Shown piece after piece: positions 7,727-7,795 of a stretch of DNA of 7,795 nucleotides; position 1 is the stretch's first letter, and the number at the start of each line of letters is the position of its first letter. The position numbers and the translations under genes were made by a program. This DNA comes from Bacteroidales bacterium. Its GTDB lineage: Bacteria; Bacteroidota; Bacteroidia; Bacteroidales; P3. Where the stretch lies: positions 1-7,795 of the forward strand of contig JAFZEK010000330.1 in assembly GCA_017560705.1 (NCBI GenBank), given 5' to 3'. The notes beneath the pieces were generated by a model. The model did not search any database. It was not told where the DNA came from and saw only the letters and a program-made list of their open reading frames with translations.

Positions 7727-7795
7727 TTATTCGATAATTTTAGTTACCTGACCAGAACCTACAGTTCTACCACCTTCACGGATAGCGAAACGCAA
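7727..7795 (-). CDS. tuf: Elongation factor Tu, C-terminal end (cut by window edge)
   Basis: EF-Tu delivers aminoacyl-tRNA to the ribosomal A site. Only the last 22 codons are present, reading LRFAIREGGRTVGSGQ followed by VTKIIE and stop; the RFAIREGGRTVG motif is the hallmark end of domain III. The stop is a tandem TAA TAA, common in highly expressed genes. It is the most upstream gene in the window and leads into tRNA-Trp and secE. The GTPase domain lies outside the window. Confidence 0.96.
   Translation of the reverse strand: MRFAIREGGRTVGSGQVTKIIE

Overview
The window is a housekeeping block of the bacterial chromosome. It is the translation/transcription cluster tuf – tRNA-Trp – secE – nusG – rplK – rplA – rplJ – rplL – rpoB – rpoC, entirely on the minus strand, so transcription runs from the right edge to the left edge. 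Both ends are cut: only the last 22 codons of tuf are at the right edge and only the first 173 codons of rpoC at the left. I see no mobile element, CRISPR array, prophage or accessory gene, and every long plus-strand open frame is a shadow of a minus-strand gene.

The organism is most likely a low-GC member of the Bacteroidota, probably Bacteroidales. RpoB is 1270 residues and reads like Bacteroides/Porphyromonas RpoB. The DNA is roughly two thirds A+T by eye. Most start codons lack a Shine-Dalgarno sequence but carry A at -3 and -6, as expected for this phylum. The family cannot be fixed from these genes by eye.

Layout from right to left (direction of transcription): tuf 3' end (7727-7795); a perfect 11-bp hairpin with a GAAA loop (7684-7709); tRNA-Trp(CCA) (7610-7680); secE (7376-7591); a 141-bp gap with two short palindromes; nusG (6689-7234); rplK (6197-6640); rplA (5484-6179); rplJ (4934-5455); rplL (4499-4873); a 118-bp gap holding a long imperfect hairpin (4433-4476); rpoB (568-4380); and rpoC (1-521, partial).

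The genes supply EF-Tu, tryptophan tRNA, a Sec translocon subunit, the elongation factor NusG, the L1 and L7/L12 stalks of the large ribosomal subunit, and the two large RNA polymerase subunits. The proteins look intact. The points worth a second look are small and mostly between genes: the tuf/tRNA junction, the secE–nusG gap, the rplL–rpoB hairpin, and one RpoB residue next to the rifamycin pocket. I did not find a new biological system here.
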